From the NCBI GenBank assembly GCA_014621425.1, contig JAANBB010000040.1:1-64000 (forward strand): DNA of 64,000 nucleotides, given 5' to 3'. Shown in pieces: positions 23,622-35,063 of the stretch (position 1 is the first letter of the stretch; every line of letters starts with the position of its first letter). The DNA is from Cylindrodendrum hubeiense. Taxonomy: Eukaryota > Ascomycota > Sordariomycetes > Hypocreales > Nectriaceae. Made by a program: the position numbers and the translations under genes. Under the pieces are notes generated by a model, which saw only the letters and a list, made by a program, of their open reading frames with translations, did not search any database and was not told the origin of the DNA.

Positions 23622-23944
23622 GTTTGGTGTCTGGTTTTTGTTGAGGTGATAGAACCAGACAACTTGGCGTATCTATGAAGATAATATGGAAATAAGCTGC
23701 TTTCAGTGTCTCGATGATGTAGGTATCGGAGGGATTCCATGTATGCGGTCAGATTCTTGATGAGGTTGTGAAGTTGGGCTGGAGAGCCGGGTGTAAGCCT
23801 TTGAGTTCCCCCATCTGGGCAGGTTTAAGCTCACCTCAGCCGTGGCGCTAGCGCAACCAACTTCAAAATTTATCCAGGTCCTGCCTTATCCGCTCACAAC
23901 ACCAATCCTCCCCTCCTCCCATCTACCCCCAAACCATTCGAGCC
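23622..23944. promoter_or_regulatory. Divergent promoter region, F-box gene / 67-aa protein gene
   Basis: 323 bp between divergent starts. The right end is CT-rich (23880-23940), a common fungal core-promoter feature. Confidence 0.5.
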
Positions 23945-24220
23945 ATGTTCAAGTGAGTTACCAGCCCTCCGAAACCATCAATGAGTCTTCATTCCACTCA
24001 CATTGCCTTTACCCCGCGCTGCAGGGCCTTTAAAAACCTACCTCCCAAGACCCGAGCTGGGGTCGGCGTCGCGATCCTTGCTTGGGGAGGAGCTGGCCTC
24101 TACCTTTCTGATCGCGCCGAGGAGAAATACCCGGCGACTGAGGAGGACAAAGCCAAGTTGAGCCAGTACACACCCAAGATTATTGTCGTGGATAACGACA
24201 AAAGCCCGGAGGAGCGTTGA
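23945..24220 (+). CDS. Small membrane protein, 67 aa (2 exons)
   Basis: Exon 1 is only 8 nt (23945-23952, ATG TTC AA), followed by a 72 nt GT-AG intron and exon 2 at 24025-24220. The product is MFKAFKNLPPKTRAGVGVA and onward: a short basic amphipathic N-terminus, one hydrophobic helix (VGVAILAWGGAGLYLSD), and a charged C-terminus with KYPATEEDKAKL and TPKIIVVD. A Kozak-like agccATG and a CT-rich leader support the start. The basic N-terminus plus single helix would suit a mitochondrial membrane microprotein, but this is inference and I cannot name the family. The tiny first exon makes it easy to miss. Confidence 0.7.
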
Positions 24221-24765
24221 GGGCAATGCATCGAGGCGAACTGGCTTCCAATCGGCCTAGATGGATGGCCTGCGCAAGGTTTCTCTAACTTGGGGATACG
24301 GAGGTGGTCTTCAATAATTCATGAAACAGGTTGATAGACAAGAGATGGTCTGACATTCATACACACATCAGTCAATTGGTTCAGAATATCACGTTCTTCA
24401 ACAGTCTATTTCCTTGCTTCATTTTCAGTTTCGACATACACGACAACTCTTTATACAATCAAACCACCAATCCACCTGCATTCACCAAAGTGTCACTGAC
24501 AAAACAGACCGAGCGTGTCAAGGAGCAAACATCATTAACCAGCCCAAGCCATGAAGTCGTACGACCAACCTCCCTCTCTAAAGTCTAGTAATGCAACAAC
24601 AACTCCTCCCCCGTCTAATACTCGGACGAAAATGCAGTAAGTACCGACCATGGATGCATGAGAGCGAATCCGAATCGAAAACGATCGAATCCCGTGAGCC
24701 AGAAATAAAATCAAATGCAACGCCTCCGAATGCAGCCCCTCCTCCGCCAGTTTGCTTTTTGAGAA
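24221..24765. other. Convergent 3' intergenic region
   Basis: 545 bp between the 67-aa gene and the C2H2 factor, which converge. Nothing coding is seen; it holds both 3' ends. Confidence 0.5.
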
Positions 24766-27738
24766 TCATGCTATGCCAGCCGTTTTGACAGACCCTGTCC
24801 CAGCGTCATCCACCACTGCTTGTGGGAGTGGTGTAAACATCTTTGCCATCTCAAGTGTTAAATCCATAGCCCCAAATTGATCATCAATCTCTCCGATTGA
24901 TCCTAACTCTTCTCCTCTTGATGCTCCATCAGACATAACCCAAGCCCTCACCGACTTCAAAAGCTGCATGACTTGCATGAACCGAACATCAGACGCCATT
25001 TGTAGTTCAGCAGGCCGAGTATTCTGAAGCATGTACTTGGCCAACCAGTAGAAGTGAATTCCATCCCTTGAAAATCCATGTCGCCGAGGATTGTTTGGTG
25101 CCGGCTTCGTGGGTGGAAACTGTGAAGACATATCCACATCCCAATTCGTCTTGAACTTGTCTAGCGCGAAATTGAGTGTTTGGAGGCTCTGCAGGTCCGT
25201 TTTTTGAGACCCATTCACGGGAGAACCCCTGGTGCTGTGGATTCCCGCCGACGTCATCCAATCACTCGGAGGTGGGGTTCCGTAGTTTGAAAACTGTGCC
25301 GCCCCCTCCACCTGTGCTCTTCGGATCAAAGATAATATGCCGTGTACCAAGATGAACTTTCCGTAAAGGTTGGTGCTTCCAGGCTGAATCTCGAATGAGG
25401 AATGGAGAAGGGCCTTGAGTGCCCAATCCATCTCCGGTTGCTTCGCTCGCTTTGTACCGTATGCATTCTTCTCGTGAGCGACTTCCGGGCCTCTGAGGCC
25501 TAGTGCAGAAACACAATCCTCAGCAGATTCAGCATCCCAAGCTGCGTCATCGCAGGGAAGGGGCATGTGCATCTCAAACACATCAAATAGAGGATGTGCA
25601 TTGAAATACAGACCCATCGCAGTGTCGCAGAGGAAAATGCCAAACATTGTTCGGTTGCGTCGTTCGTGGTCAATCCATGATGGCCAGTTAAAGTCATGCA
25701 GATTAAAACTGGCCGGGTTGGAATCGACTCGCTGCACAAGAGAAGTGAAGGCAGGATCATCAGAAGAATGAAAGAGGTTGAAATTTCGAGTGCCTGATGC
25801 GAGGAAGGGATGGATCTGACGAGCCCGATCACGTTGTTGAGGAGTGCCGTTCCATATCAATAGAATACACATGAACATGACGGCTTGGAGTTCTTCAATG
25901 TCGGTTCGAGATGCGATCCTCGTTGAGTTCTGCAGCTCAGACCTAAACACCTTACAGTCACGCTCAAGTGCAATGCACAAAAAGTCCATCATTTCGCGAA
26001 CGTTAGACGGTGTAACACGGTCAGAATAGCAAGCTCCGATGCAACACATGCCTGCAAGTAAGCCAGTGTACGCATCCATGATTTGGAATGTCGCGACATG
26101 AATGATAGGAACGTGGATGTGAAAATGGGTGTACTTGTCCAGGAAATCTTTAATGTTGTCGGGTGTGAAGTAGAGGTTCATGCCCGCGCTTTGGGGGTCA
26201 ATCGCCTGGTTAGGAGGATAAAAAAAGTTCAGAATTTGATCGGAGAGTTGGTTGTATGGATTTTGAAGATGAGATGGCATCCCCCAGTTCGGAGTGAGGG
26301 GGTTGTTGGGCCTGGGGCCTGTCGTTCCGGGCTCGGCATTAGGCTCGGTTTTGGTTGCGATCTGCGTCTGTCCAAGATTAGGAATGAAAGAGGTGTTGAC
26401 GTAGGTTTGATGCGCACCAGCCTGGAACATCTGAGACCAATCAAGGCCAGATTGTTGGTTTTGGTTTGAATTGCCATACATGGGCATTCCGTTCTGGCCC
26501 GGGGGCATGCTGTAACCAGGGAGCTGCTGGTTGTTCATGGAGCTCGAGACGTCGGTACCGTAGGGCTGCGAGGTGCCCATCACGGGCATCTGGCGCCTGT
26601 CCCCGTTATTACCGTTGTCAAGGCGTCCAATTGAGCTGGATCGCGACAAATGGTTCTGGTCACCGGCCATGTTGTTCATGCCGTCTTGGACGGGAACCAT
26701 GCCGAAGGGATGAACCATGTTGTCTCCTGGGATGTTACTAAGCCCGTTCAGGTGGTTCAAGTCACCCTCGTGTCCGAGGCCAGCAGCCTTTTGGGCCTGG
26801 GCATTCTTCTTAACGTGAGCTTGAGGGTGGGACAAGTGACTAGCTCCGGTGGGGTTTCCACGACGGATAGAGCACTTTTGGAAGTGACGCTTCAGAATAT
26901 CACTTCGAGAAAACGTATCGCGGCAAAGCACACACATGTAGGGGCGGTCGCCGGTGTCTTAAAAAAAATCTGCGTTAGCGGGTTAACACACAAGAAAGGT
27001 TCACGTATACTTACGTCGCAGAAGGTGACGCTTCAGATGCTTCGCGTGAAGGTAGGTCTTTGTGCAATGGGGGCAAGGAAACTTTCCATCGGCGTCCTTG
27101 ACGGGAATGACCGTGTTCTTGGTGGCGCCAGTGCCGGCCGCGGGAGCAGCAGGTCGGCCAGGAGCGCTGGGCAAGATACCGCGTCGACCCTGTGAGCCAA
27201 CAACATGGGTAGGCTGGTCGCCCTCGTGCTGAAGAACAGAGTTAGGCTGCATCAGCGAACTAGGTCCGTAGGGCGAGGAGACGCCGGGCTGGGACATGAT
27301 GCCACCAGGAGGCATAGGACGAAGCACAGGAGGCCCTCGGCCACCGATAGGCGCGGGAGCAATGGGCTGCGGGTGCGACGCGGTGGTGGTCGCCTGGGGC
27401 ATCATGGCGCCGGAAGTACCATAGGCCTGGGGAGGAGGGTACTGGCTCTGGGGCATTGAGTAGATGCCGCCGCGTCCTCCGGGCTGCGATGTCTGCTGGT
27501 AGCTGGGGAGGTTGTTGTTCGAACCGGGCGTGTTGGGGGTGCCCGGGGTCCGCGGCGTGTGCGGGTGGCTACCGTAGAGAGGCTGCATTGCGGAGGCGGG
27601 AGGCTGCAAAGGTGGGAGAGTCTGAGGGAGAGGAGAGCCGGTTTGCAGCTGGTTGGGGGCGATGGCGGTGGGCGAAGGATAAGTTTGACCAGAAGAAGTC
27701 GTGTTTACACCATTGGTGGGATACTGCGAACCGTCCAT
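24766..27738 (-). CDS. C2H2 zinc-finger transcription factor with fungal regulatory domain (2 exons)
   Basis: Predicted nuclear DNA-binding regulator of about 971 aa; exons 27738-27015 and 26957-24766. The first about 215 residues are Pro/Gln/Gly-rich and disordered (activation-domain-like). Two adjacent zinc fingers straddle the intron. The first is CPHC...HLKRHLLRH. The second is CVLC...ILKRHFQKC, where the last ligand is Cys (C2HC). They are linked by the canonical HTGDRPY. After a Gln/Asn/Met-rich spacer comes the fungal-specific transcription factor region: FLDKYTHFHIHVPIIHVATF, then ELQAVMFMCILLIWNG and RTMFGIFLCDTAMGLYFN. This architecture (C2H2 pair plus fungal_trans domain) resembles Adr1/AmdX-type regulators, but I cannot assign an orthologue. 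Upstream DNA in the same frame lacks an ATG, so 27738 is the start. Confidence 0.9.
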
Positions 27739-30700
27739 GCTACTCTCGGTAGACACGTTCTGGATATGACCGTAGTGTTTTGGCCGCGACGCAAGAGTCC
27801 GGGGTGAAGAGAGCTTGGCGGCGGAGGTGCGGACAAGATCAAGTCGAGATTGCCGAAGAGGAAAAGATCCAAGTTTGCGAAGCGGCGAGGCAAACAAGCG
27901 ATCACTCTGGCGCAGTACAGTGCAGGTAGTTGCAAAGCTCCGCAGACGAGGTTCCCGGAAGGTGGATGAGGCTCGTGGCAGGTCCCTCTTGAGGTGGTGT
28001 TTGGGGAAGGGTGCAGAGTGGAGAACTGGGTCTCGAACCTTTTTATTTTTTTCGGCGGATGCTGTCAGGGCAGCCAGGCCGGAAGGGTGGGTGCGGAGGG
28101 TGGGTGGCGTGGGTGGATACGGGTGTGCAGTGAGAAAAGACAGAGGTGCGAGGCGAGAGAAGAAGTGGGTTCGCGTGGGAGTGGATGCGGTGGGTGGGTA
28201 TGGACCGCGAGTGAGGAAGAGGTGAGGTGAGGTAACGAGGTAACGAGGTAACAGCGGTAGCGGTCGAAGTCCGTAGTAGGCGGTTTTAGCGTGCTAAGGA
28301 ATGCCCAATGACCCGGCGAGTCCAGTCGGTGGTGACCAGGCCTGGGTACCGGCAGCGGCAGAGGCAGACGAGCGCCCAGCAAAAAGAAGCGAGCAGTGGC
28401 GGAGGCGGCAGCGGCAGCGACAGCAGCAGCGCAGCGCAGCAGTAAGAGCGGAACCGTTGAGATGCTGGGCTGGTGACCTGGCTGGCCTGGCACGCACGCG
28501 CAGTGAGTGGGCAGTGACCTTGGGCGAGTGGATAAATGCTTGGGATGGGAAGTGGGCCCACGGGGAACCACAGCGAGGTAAGGATGAGATGGGATAGGCC
28601 GCTGGGGCTGGGATCTGGAGGAGAAAAAAAATAGCCCAGAGGGAGGGTCGCGGGTCGTGGGTCGTGGGTCGTGGTTGTGGGTTGTGGGCGTGGGTGAGGG
28701 CGTGTTGGATGGGGCCGAGGCGCCAGACGCGCAAATCCAGAGCTATCGAGGCGGGAAAGACGCAGCAGGGGGCAGTCAACGCGGACGATGATAAAATTTG
28801 ATCCGACGGCGGATTGGGAGCGGTTGATGTTGGTGAAGGGAGAAAGAGAAAAGATTGCGGGAGGGGAGAAATGGGAGACCGAAGAAGATGAGAGAAGAAG
28901 AGAAGGCCGAAAGAGCGAACGAGAGAACGCGCGCCAGAAAGTGACCAACCTGTCTGCCTGCCAGTGAGAGAGCTCAGAGCCGCCGGGCGAGCCAGCACTG
29001 CGAACGCACTGTCGGATGTACCAGTGACTTGGCCGGCAGGGAACACACCTCGACACTTGGCCGCCAGCTGTTTGCAGCAGGGTCGAAATTTTTGATTTTT
29101 TGGGCAATTTTTTCTCGCTCGCTCGCTCTTGACACGCCTAGGACGGTACTGCCACGCCCATGCCTAACCACTTCAGACACTCGTGTCGTTTGGTCTAATC
29201 GGGATTACGGCGAAATCAATCGCGGTCGATAAATTTGACCACTAGCATGGTTGCCATTGCCGCTCTAAGCCGCAAGAATTGGGGCCTAAGAGAACGGGCG
29301 GACTACCTGAGCGTCACCTCCCGACTGCAGCCGCGCCCAGGCATCGCCCAGGTATCCCAGCCGTACCCACCGCTGGCCCGAGTCGTCGCCGGTATGTTGG
29401 CACGCAATTCCGAAAGCACGTCCGAAGTACTCGAGGTCCCTACATCCGTGCTGCCCTTCTTGCACCGCAGCGGACGCCGGACGGTGAGAATTAGCACGTA
29501 CTTGTTCAAGTAAGGTAGGTAGCTGGCACGGCGCCCCCAGACACTCTGCCTCGTCATTCTCGTCAATCTCATCACTTTCTAGGCCTTGTCGCTTACTATA
29601 TACGTAGCACCAGCCGATCCGGCGCATCTATTGTTCAGAATGGGGGAGGCGCTGACTTGATATGCAACCCCCTCCGCTCAGGTACCAGCTCAGAAGGATA
29701 TGCGCTACGGTTCAAACCAAGCACTGGAAGCACTGCGGCATCGGTATCGGCAGCGGTATCTCCGTCCGACACCGTCTGACCAGGGGGGGGTGGCGCGGCT
29801 GCATCGTGGGTGGTTGGAGACAGCGACTCGAGGTTGGAGGAGGATGGACGGTTGGTAAGTTGGAGGAGGGACCAGGCAAAGGTACGAGCGCCCTCATGGA
29901 CAGGCGTCATTTCTCCCAACATGGTCAGCTTCGCCGCATCGACAGTACTTCCAGTATCAGGTTGTATCCAATGTCTGCCCTGTGTCAGGGATGCGGCGGC
30001 ACTTGCACCGATGCTCGTGATGCTGCCTCGTCTCGCGCCATCCCGGATGAGGCCAGAGAATCGCTTTGCACAAACCCAGGGTCATGCACAAGGGGATGCG
30101 AAAAGGCACTACAAATGTTCATGTTGTCCATCGGCCTACGAGGGGGAGGGGCGAACCTATTGATGGAGGTTGGGTGAGGTTGGGCTGGTAACGGGTACAC
30201 AACGCCAGCACGCGTTTGCTTGACTATTCGCACAGAAGGCCGAAGTACTCCCTACCTTACCACCGTGCCCTACTTCGCCGACTCTTGCTGTTGTGCTCGC
30301 GAGTTTGCACACTCTGAGCGTCCGGCGCGCGCGTCCGGCTGATTCCCGGTATCGTTGCCGGTCTGGCTGCCCACCCACGCCGCCGAAGATGCTTCGCGCC
30401 AAACCAAGTCCTCACCGCATTACCTCATACACGACTCGGGACGCCGAGTTCGCGCCGGGATCTCTCGACAAGCTCATGCAGCCCTTCTCATTTCGAAATT
30501 TTCTTTCTTCCTCATTGCCTGATATTGTAAGCGGCTGGAATACTGCCACACTAGTGTTGACGCTACGGCATAAAAATGATGGCCAGAAGGCCATGGAAAT
30601 CCGGCCATCGACAATGCGCGGCGGCAGTGTCTCTGTCTGCGATAGTAGGATTGCTGAGACTGTCCCAGGCCGGTGTGTTTCACTCAGCAAGATGCTCCAA

Positions 30701-33700
30701 TCTGGGCGCCTCAATCTATCTTACTCCATGTCCCTATCTCGCTTGGGTAGGGATATTCAGAGTTCAGCTTTACAACTTATCCTTTTTTGTGTTGACTTGC
30801 TCGACGTGTCGGTTGGTGGCCAATTGCAATGGCCAGCGGCGACTTGTACGCGAGCGGCAAACCTTGGCTCCCAAGCTTCAAGCTTCACAGTGCCCGTGAT
30901 CTGTCACAGCAGTGCTAGGTTGTTTTCGACATGCCATGGCATGACACCTCACAACAAGACGCGCCTGATAGTCTGCAGAGCGGTTTAATCACATAATCCC
31001 ATGCCGATTTCAGGCGGAAACCCTTGGCGCCTGTCGCAACCAAGGTCTGGCCTGTCCTCGAATTGGCACTACAATGCGCCGCCCTTGGGCGGTACGTACG
31101 TAAAATGTACTGGCATGGTGACCTGGGCATGCCATTTGCCCTCTGTCCACCCCCCGAGCGCTATGTTCACCCACGGGCTGGCGCACGGCTCGTGACTCGA
31201 GTCTGCCAGGATCCCAAGATGATGTGCAGGATCCACGAGTCAAACGAATCTCCAGCATGTCCCTGGATTGCCGCGCTCACCAGTTATGGCACTGACCTCG
31301 TTCGGATTTACAACTGGACCCGGTTCTCGCAAGGCTCGGTATCGCTCGAGTCCCTGAAATCCCTGTGTGGCACGCTCCGGGGCCTCTTGCCCTTGGAGGA
31401 CCGCCCTTATTCCCAACGTCGCGCGCCAAGGAACTACGCAATGCTCGGCAAGTCTAGCCATCTACAACTCTAGGGCGGACTTTCGTTTGCTTTGCCTGGT
31501 CGCAGAGTAAAAAGCAAGGTTGCCGCCCGGGAATCTTGGCCCAATTTCGCTCAGGGCTTTCGATCTGCGGGAGCGAAAGCCATCCCGCTCATCAGCTGGC
31601 CATGTTTGAAGCAGTAGCAGACAAATCCTGCGCATCCGCTGAAACGCAAAGCACGCGCCGGATGGATTGACATGAGGCGCGCTGGCTTGCCCCAGCCAGG
31701 GTCGTCCCTTCATCTCACATCGGTCCTGGGACCGTAATGGGGCCGTCCAATGGCTCCCGAAAACACCGCGGTTGTGCCCACCAAGGCAGATCTTGGTGGA
31801 GCCTGTACCCCTTGGAACCCCTCACCCTCCCGCCCAGTGCAGCTGCTCGAGAGCGAGGACGAGGCAAGGGAAAGCTTCGATGATGGCTCCAGAAGCCTGG
31901 AGTGGAGTCGCTTCTGCGAAGAGGCGCATTTGGGGAAGCTGTCGCTTTTTGAGCCGCTGACGCTCACCTGTCACCACTTTCAACGTCTCGCAACCACAAT
32001 GCTCCCTCGGACCACGAATTCCACGACGCCCTGCCCAGAGCCCCGTGCCCGTACGTCTTCTCCCGATAATTGCCCTCGGACCGCGCAAAGCGCCTTTTAT
32101 TTTCCTTTTTCCTCCTCTCAACTCGGACCACACCCGCAGGCTCAGCAGGTACGTCAGCGGCCGTCCTTGATGCGTAGTGGCGGGAAACACCGAGACAGGC
32201 GTCATTCCCGAGAAACAGCTAGCTGCTAATCCCAGCGCTACTACTTCTTTTTTTTTTCAATGGCTTCGCGCTGGCCAACGATGGGAGGGAGGCTACCGAG
32301 ATTCCCAACCCCTGCCTCCGTGGCGCCGCCTCCTGGGTCCTCTTTGCTAGGGCACGAATGCTGTGGGACATTGTCACCACCCAGAGCGTGGGACCAGAGC
32401 GTGGGACACAAGAACTGCCATAAACGCGGATACATACCTAGTCGGGGTTATCAATCTCATCAGTCCTAAATTCACAACCTCAACAACCATCCGTGCAACA
32501 GCGAGTCAGAGACGCACCGCGGTACCAACGCCTCGCCGGCATCGCCAACTGGTGCGGCAGCGGTCGTGCCATTGCGGTTGCGTCATGGCCTGAGGTACCA
32601 AACTATTCCGCGCAATCACTAATTCCTCGCGACGTTTTCCCGAGACTTCACCGACTCGAAATACCGCTCTCTCCCCCCTTCCACACTCGGCTCACCCCTT
32701 GTCTACGTCTTGTCTTTGTTGCTCAGATGTCATTGAGCCAAAATGCCCTCTTGGTTTAGCCACGCTCGACACGAGTCAATCAATCATTGTGCGACTACAC
32801 ACACGACATGTCAAGTCTCTGGGAACCAGGGAGAACAATCCCGCTGACAAATGGAACAGTCAGGCTGGTATGGACGGATTGGGAACTATAGCCGGTAGGC
32901 CAGGGCTGGTGGCGGCGCGAATGCCGCCGGCAAACTCGCCCATATGTCATGGCTCGCCTGGGCGGCCTGGGTGCAGGTACATCGTACTCGTTGAGCTGTG
33001 AAAGGATAATGCTCGCATCATCAGCTGATAAGTGCGCGACGGACACACCCTCGTGGCAGACCCCTGCGCCGACGGTCGGAACTGCTCCATCAGGAATTCC
33101 GATGCCCTTCAGTGGCTGACGACGACGGCAGGGATGTCGGAATTACGAGGTGCTAGTTCACTAAGTAAAATGTACAATTCGAGCTCTCGACCGACGGGCT
33201 TTGTACGGAATACATTTGTGCACATCTTCCAGCGAGGGAGGGGCGACGTTGGGGAAAAAAGAGCCCCCCGGCATTATGTCCGGAGGTTTTGTCGACTCCA
33301 GTGTAGCATCCACACCACACCAGAGGGGAAAAGAGGGCCATGTCCGGCAATCGTTGGAGAAGCGGGCCAGAGTGGAGAGTGGGATAGGAAAAAAACTGCC
33401 GCTGGGTGGTGCCGGACGGAGCTGGTTGAGGCTCCAAGCTCCTGCTGGGTCCCTCCCGCTCCCCATTGACGGGGCGTCGGGAGCCACATTTGGAGTTCTA
33501 ACGCGCAACATTGTCCAACATAGCGACAAAAGTGCTGGTGATGGCTTCATTCAGCGTCCCCCACTCCGTTTTGCGATTTCTGGCTGTCCTGGCTCCGAAC
33601 TCGTCCCGCCAACTTGTTGGGGGCGTTGGAGCTGCCGTTTGCACCCGATCACAAATCGGCGCATCGCTTGCATGTCGGCACCTGCGCGAGTCATATATCA

Positions 33701-34490
33701 TTAGCCTCGGACTTTTCAAGCTCCCTGATACCGGCGTCGGTCGAAGCCTGCATCGTCCACACCTCATTTGTCCAACCCAGCTGGCTAGTGACGAGCCACC
33801 GAATCTACCAAGAGATTGACCTGCCACAGGCCTGCGTCTCTCACGCGTGGCAGGGCGGAATCTCTCCAAGGTGCACGGTTCCTCCCAACCAGTTTCGGCG
33901 GAGACAGAACGCTGTTGACGGTGTCCGAGGCCCCGAGCTAATGGGGTAATGCTTATTTCAGCAGAGCCAACCACCCTCCGCCAGCTTGGCTACGACATAC
34001 GTAGTATGATGTACGTCACGAACGCCCAGCCTGCCCTCTAGTCTCGTCATGCTGGTCCGAAGTACCTCCTACCAGCTCTAGTGCGGAACCTTGCCGGAGA
34101 GGCGCAAATTTTGGGCTGGCCGCCGTGTCCGTTTCACCACGAGGTCCCCACCAGCATCCAGGTTCTTTGGCGACGGACTTGGATGTACCACGTGGTGAGT
34201 TATCGGCTGCGATGCGTTGCTTTCTGCTACGGGAGGAAACTTCAGCCGGGACAGTATGTTGAGCTGGTGACAATGACGGCCAACCTCGCACCACCCATGA
34301 CGTCTATCCCGCCCTTGAGTTGGTGCCCGCGTCGAGCAAGGCGTGAGGCCCGGCCGTTCGGCGGGATGTGGGAGACCCATACTCACTTGAATGTGTCGCG
34401 TCTTGTCAGTCTAGGGGGTACGCGATAAGTTACACCTTCACAGGGAGTCTAGGTTTTACTTGTTGGTTCGCAGGCATTTCGCCCAGGACA
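27739..34490. other. Long gene-poor region upstream of the C2H2 gene
   Basis: About 6.7 kb with many overlapping short frames in all phases, typical of GC-rich noncoding DNA. No frame has a domain, convincing intron or codon bias. The first 1.3 kb is probably the leader and promoter of the C2H2 gene; it contains CT-rich blocks and a GGGTCGT tandem repeat (28645-28690). TACGTA-type motifs occur at 29601, 31093 and 33998. Noncoding transcripts cannot be excluded. Confidence 0.35.
28645..28690. repeat. GGGTCGT tandem repeat
   Basis: Roughly six 7-bp units, gggtcgc/gggtcgt drifting to ggttgtg, in tandem upstream of the C2H2 factor gene. Confidence 0.8.
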
Positions 34491-35063
34491 ATGATACTTG
34501 ACGCTAGCTGTCACGGTAACAGCCCTGAGCTTCCACCGTGTCAGGACGCGAACAAGACAAGCTGTTGTCGAGGCACCTGCGAGGGAAGAGAAATATCTCC
34601 TTTCGTCCGTTACGAAGTGCCATTCCTGGCGGCCCGGTATGTCTCGGTCGACCGCTGCTGGCGTGCTTTGCTTTTTGCCTGTTGGGCGAGATCTCTCTCC
34701 CTTCTCTGGTCTAAGATGCTCCCGTCTCACTTGACTGGATGTGGCAGATATGTCTCGCGGCAAGACCACGTACCAGGTTAGTCACAACCTCCCCCCCTCT
34801 CCCTACATGCGTTCATGCCTGTTATGCGTGATCGAGGCCCTTGGTACCGAGTCGTTGCAGCAATGCGATGCCGGGCGTCCATCCAGCGAAATAAAACCGG
34901 TGAAATTGTGACCGACATTCGTCAAGTGTCTCTCGAAAATTGCAGTATGGAAAACAGCACCCTGGTTGCGTGCCGAGATGCGCGCTATTTGATGGACATG
35001 GATGCTATCACCCCGAACTATTCGGACCTGCATGGTCCATCATTGCCTGAGGGATACCGTTGA
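34491..35063 (+). CDS. Candidate cysteine-rich small protein (3 exons, N-terminus may be missing)
   Basis: Weakly supported gene. Exons 34491-34636, 34749-34777 and 34861-35063 join through a gtatgt...gatgtggcag intron and a gttagt...gtcgttgcag intron, keeping one open frame of 125 codons that ends in TGA. The peptide begins MILDASCHGNSPELPPC, contains SCCRGTCEG, and ends DLHGPSLPEGYR. Seven or more cysteines and Asn-x-Thr/Ser sites suggest an extracellular protein, but no signal peptide is present at this start. Additional upstream exons (the GDPYSLECVASCQSRGY segment near 34370-34425 is open) may exist. I do not recognise a family. Chance joining of open segments is a real alternative. Confidence 0.35.

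Noticed and set aside
28286..29107. Long minus-strand frames upstream of the C2H2 factor
   Set aside because: Two different frames are open over the same CT-rich DNA, with Ser/Pro/Leu-biased peptides and no motif. This is low-complexity leader or promoter DNA.
31710..32229. Overlapping frames of 127-159 codons on both strands
   Set aside because: GC-rich shadow frames with biased composition and no family-like segment on either strand.
33511..33819. Possible signal-peptide exon (MASFSVPHSVLRFLAVLA) for the Cys-rich candidate at 34.5 kb
   Set aside because: The hydrophobic stretch is weak, and I found no donor/acceptor pair that joins it in frame to the Cys-rich exons.
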